Source: Brachypodius melanocephalos (Eukaryota; Chordata; Aves; Passeriformes; Pycnonotidae). Taken from it: DNA of 64,000 bases. The DNA lies in contig VZSR01001685.1 in NCBI GenBank assembly GCA_013398615.1, positions 31,675,396 through 31,739,395 of the forward strand, given 5' to 3'. The notes beneath the pieces are model-generated. The model searched no databases and was not told where the DNA came from. It worked only from the letters and a program-made list of their open reading frames with translations. Below, one piece after another: positions 61,037-64,000 of the stretch. Positions within the stretch are counted from its first letter, which is position 1, and the number at the start of each line of letters is the position of its first letter. The translations under genes and the position numbers were made by a program.

Positions 61037-61072
61037 TGTTGTTGTTGTGATAGTGGTGGTGATGGTGGTGGT
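61037..61072. repeat. GTT/GGT trinucleotide repeat
   Basis: Three GTT units, then GATAGTGGTGGTGATGGTGGTGGT. Imperfect microsatellite. Confidence 0.85.
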
Positions 61073-63918
61073 ATAACTTCAGTATACTCTATTTCCTGGC
61101 TTATAAAAGTACACTCAGATACTGTTTTCAGGACTGTGGAATTTTTTAAAGATCTTTGGCCATTGTTTTAATGTGGTCATTCAGATTTTGATTTACACCT
61201 TGATTATTAGTTTTAATGACTAACAGAAAGTACTACTTGCTAAGCAAAGCAGAAATTTCTCCAAGCTCATTTATGGATTTTAAAGGAAAAAGAAAGGACA
61301 GACCATGAAAATAATGACTAAAGGCCACAGTCTCAGCTGAGACGTATAAGTGTAGTTAGATGAGCTTCTGCAACTCGCCTCAAGGTTCTGTCACTGGGAG
61401 AGAACTTCTGAGGGTGAGATCTGCTAACAGAGCAAGGTCTAGGGAGGGAATAGATTTGTAATTAAGAGCACTATTTACTTTGCCTAACCTAAGGCAGCTT
61501 CATCAGGCATCTGTTCTGAGCCACACTTGACTGGACACTCTGTGCACTGACTTTAGGTGGAACCAAGGGAAGATACCCCAAAACTGAAAAGGCTTGGAAG
61601 TAGCTACACCAACACATTTCTGAAAAACCTTACTAGTGCGAAACTAACACGTGAAAATGAAAGTATTGGACAACTTAAGGAAAAGGTAGAAGTTTGACTT
61701 ACATCACTAGTAAGATAAAAGTGGACAAAACAATAAAACTCTCATCAAGACAAACACTAAAATTATCACAGTTAAATAAGTAAGAAAACTGTGAGTAAGA
61801 TTACAATGATAATTCAGCTGCCTAATATTTACTGATTTTTGCTTGATTTTCACTAATACAATTTCTTCCAGAGTCAACACATCACCAAGAAAGGTTTGTA
61901 GGTTTTATTTCCATGATCATAAACTCTAATATAATGACACCATCAGATACAATATATCATGAGATTACTGAAAATTCAATTTTATTTTACTGAATTTTAT
62001 AAAATTTGTCAAGCTAGTGCACTCAAGGAGATTATCTTTTGCACTGATTTACCTTTTACTTAGAAAACAATTATCTATATTTGCTTAAGAGATGCATGTA
62101 AATATCAAGTTGTGTTGATTTCAGCCTTATCCAGGTTGCCTTAATCACAAGGATCTTTCCCCCAAAACCAATAATGAAAAATGAGCTTCATTGAAGAAGG
62201 TGATTTCTAAGAATAAGAATTTACAAGTTTGCATAAGGAATGAGTCATATAAAATTAATGCTCAGCCATGGGATTCTTGAACATATAAAACTTTTTGTCA
62301 TCTGCTGAGATTGCACAGCCAAATTAATGTACATGGGACTACTTGCTTACACTCTGCGTTGTATGATTTTTTAATAAATATATGAACAAACATGGCTTCA
62401 GTCATGGCCATGTGCAATTCTTACAACTTTCCTGTAGCACAGGCCTTTGAAAATATATCTGAAAAAAAAATAATGGCAATATTTAAAATGATTGAAAAAC
62501 TACATCTGAGAGCTTGCTTTAGTCTAATATGATTTTTTTTTGTATAATGATACTGATTATTTGTTTCAAGGATGCACTTTGAAGGGGGTAAGAAAACTAT
62601 TACTATTAATATTTTAAACTCCAAGAGAAGGTTACTACGATATTTCAGACCACTACAAATACTCTTACATAAATGGTAATAAAGACAAAAATTACAAGTC
62701 CCTTTGTATTTCTTTGTGGTTAAATCCACATGCAGAATTAATTCTAACCAAACCAAAGGTGGCATGACAAGATCAAAGCATTTGTATTTTAGTCTTCCAC
62801 TCTTTAGTGCTGGAAAGAACAAATTACCAAGTTCATAGTACCATGCCTCTTATCCAAAGATCTTGATGTGCTTCATAAACTTTAATTAAACTTCACAGCA
62901 TGACTACCAGTCAGGCAGAAATCTTATCATTTTCAGAAAAAGCATGGCATGGCCTTCATTCCTTGCACAGTTGCTCTGACTACATACTGCATTTTCTCTG
63001 TTGTGATGTATTGTGGAAAAATATATAATGGCAGCATGCCCACCATCTATTAGCTTTTTTTTTGCTTTCATTCCTTATTTTTTTGATAATCCCTTACATG
63101 GACTGTTGTATTTTTAACTTTACCACTCAATTTGTGTATGTATATCTAAACTCCTTTTTTAAGTTAGAAAGAATTATAATTTAGGTTGCATTTTCCTCTA
63201 GAATCAGCTATAGAAAATGCATGTCAGAAAAGCACACAGAGTCTGCACAGGTTTTAAAATTAATTGCTAGAGCAGTGGTACTTCTCAGAGCACAAATCCT
63301 TTTTTTGCATGCATGTAGAGCAATACGACCAAATTTTCTTTTGGGATACCGGAACCCCTGAATAAAGGAAAAGAGCACCATACAATATGCTGAAATGTTT
63401 ATGCTTCTTTTAAATACTGTGCTATAAAGCAAGCCACTAAAGTGAGAGGGATATATTCATTAGTTTTTTGCTAATTGTGGTTGCAATTTTAGTGGTCTTG
63501 TGATACTTTTACCAAAAACATGTTCATCTGGGTGCATGCCATTTGAAGTGAAGTTTGATATAATTAAGAAAAAGACATTTATGAAATGCTGGATTTAAAC
63601 CAAAGTGCAAATACCTTGAAAGAGACAATAAATTATGGAAGTAAATGTGATCAGCTTTCCTAGGTATCTATGGTTCAGAGCAACAATTAAAAAATATGTC
63701 TGAAATGTAGCATATGCAGCTCAGTCAACAAAATGTAAATATATTTCCAAAATATAAATCAGAAGAAATACTGTGCAGTGTGAAAACTTTGCAATAAATT
63801 CTAACCCTTGATGAGTTAAGGAAAAATTCCACAGGACTATTCTTAAAGCATGGAGATGTGAGTAAAAATACAAAGCCCATGGGGAAAAAAAAATTGTGAT
63901 AAAAAGGTCAAAGTATTT

Positions 63919-63936
63919 AAAAAAAAAAAAAAAAAA
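63919..63936. repeat. Poly-A run (18 A)
   Basis: Simple homopolymer. Confidence 0.95.
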
Positions 63937-64000
63937 GACTATGTATTGTCCCAAATTATTTGAGGTACAGATGACATTAGCATTTAAAATTGAACTTGAA

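Larger units (their letters stand above)
58567..64000. other. Unannotated stretch to the window end
   Basis: No gene recognised. A candidate terminal exon with a strong acceptor lies at 60533-60615 (see findings). Imperfect GACAAGTACTGGAAA-like units recur at about 60711, 60763 and 60797. GTT/GGT repeats lie at 61037-61072 and a poly-A run at 63919-63936. The 133-codon minus frame at 62421-62822 has no known motif. Confidence 0.45.

Noticed and set aside
1..64000. tRNA, rRNA, CRISPR, riboswitch or bacterial operon
   Set aside because: No tRNA box A/B pair, no rRNA block, no regularly spaced repeat array. The repeats present identify vertebrate DNA.

Overview
The window is AT-rich vertebrate DNA with very low gene content and an interspersed-repeat profile typical of a bird. 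At least eight pieces of the CR1 LINE are recognisable, several ending in the avian CR1 3' octamer of the ATTCTATG/ATTCTGTG kind. There are also four LTR elements, three of one ERVL-like avian family and one of a second, plus a compact 606-bp LTR flanked by a perfect 6-bp target-site duplication. A passerine is plausible but the sequence does not prove it. No intact protein-coding gene, rRNA, tRNA, CRISPR array or bacterial-type operon was found. Nearly all open frames are short and are best explained by chance or by mobile elements. The window is probably intergenic or deep intronic.

Layout. 1-8.7 kb: mostly unannotated DNA with small repeats, a long purine-rich tract (about 4.0-5.4 kb), and at 5459-5739 a decayed exon that reads as a KIR/LILR-type immunoglobulin-like domain. 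It has acceptor and donor sites, one in-frame stop and an eroded second cysteine region, and is the only non-transposon coding remnant I can argue for. 8.7-12.1 kb: a truncated ERVL-like LTR (minus) and a full-length solo LTR of the same family (plus). 16.2-19.0 kb: a repeat cluster with a CR1 copy that keeps part of the reverse-transcriptase C-terminal region, the 606-bp solo LTR, and two further CR1 tails. 22-29 kb: a possible LTR-like segment, an 80-bp sequence present twice 1.95 kb apart, and another CR1 tail. 34-42 kb: an old CR1, a third ERVL-like LTR fragment, and a different ERV remnant (minus) whose LTR is followed by a tRNA-Lys-like primer binding site and leader. 47-54 kb: three more CR1 copies of different ages and several local tandem duplications. 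54-64 kb: unannotated DNA with an assembly gap (246 N at 58321-58566) and a few splice-flanked open frames.

There is no set of genes working together here. The content is a record of retroelement insertion and decay, plus one probable immune-receptor exon relic. The splice-flanked frames at 51.6, 56.9-57.2 and 60.5 kb are unproven exon candidates that transcript data could settle.
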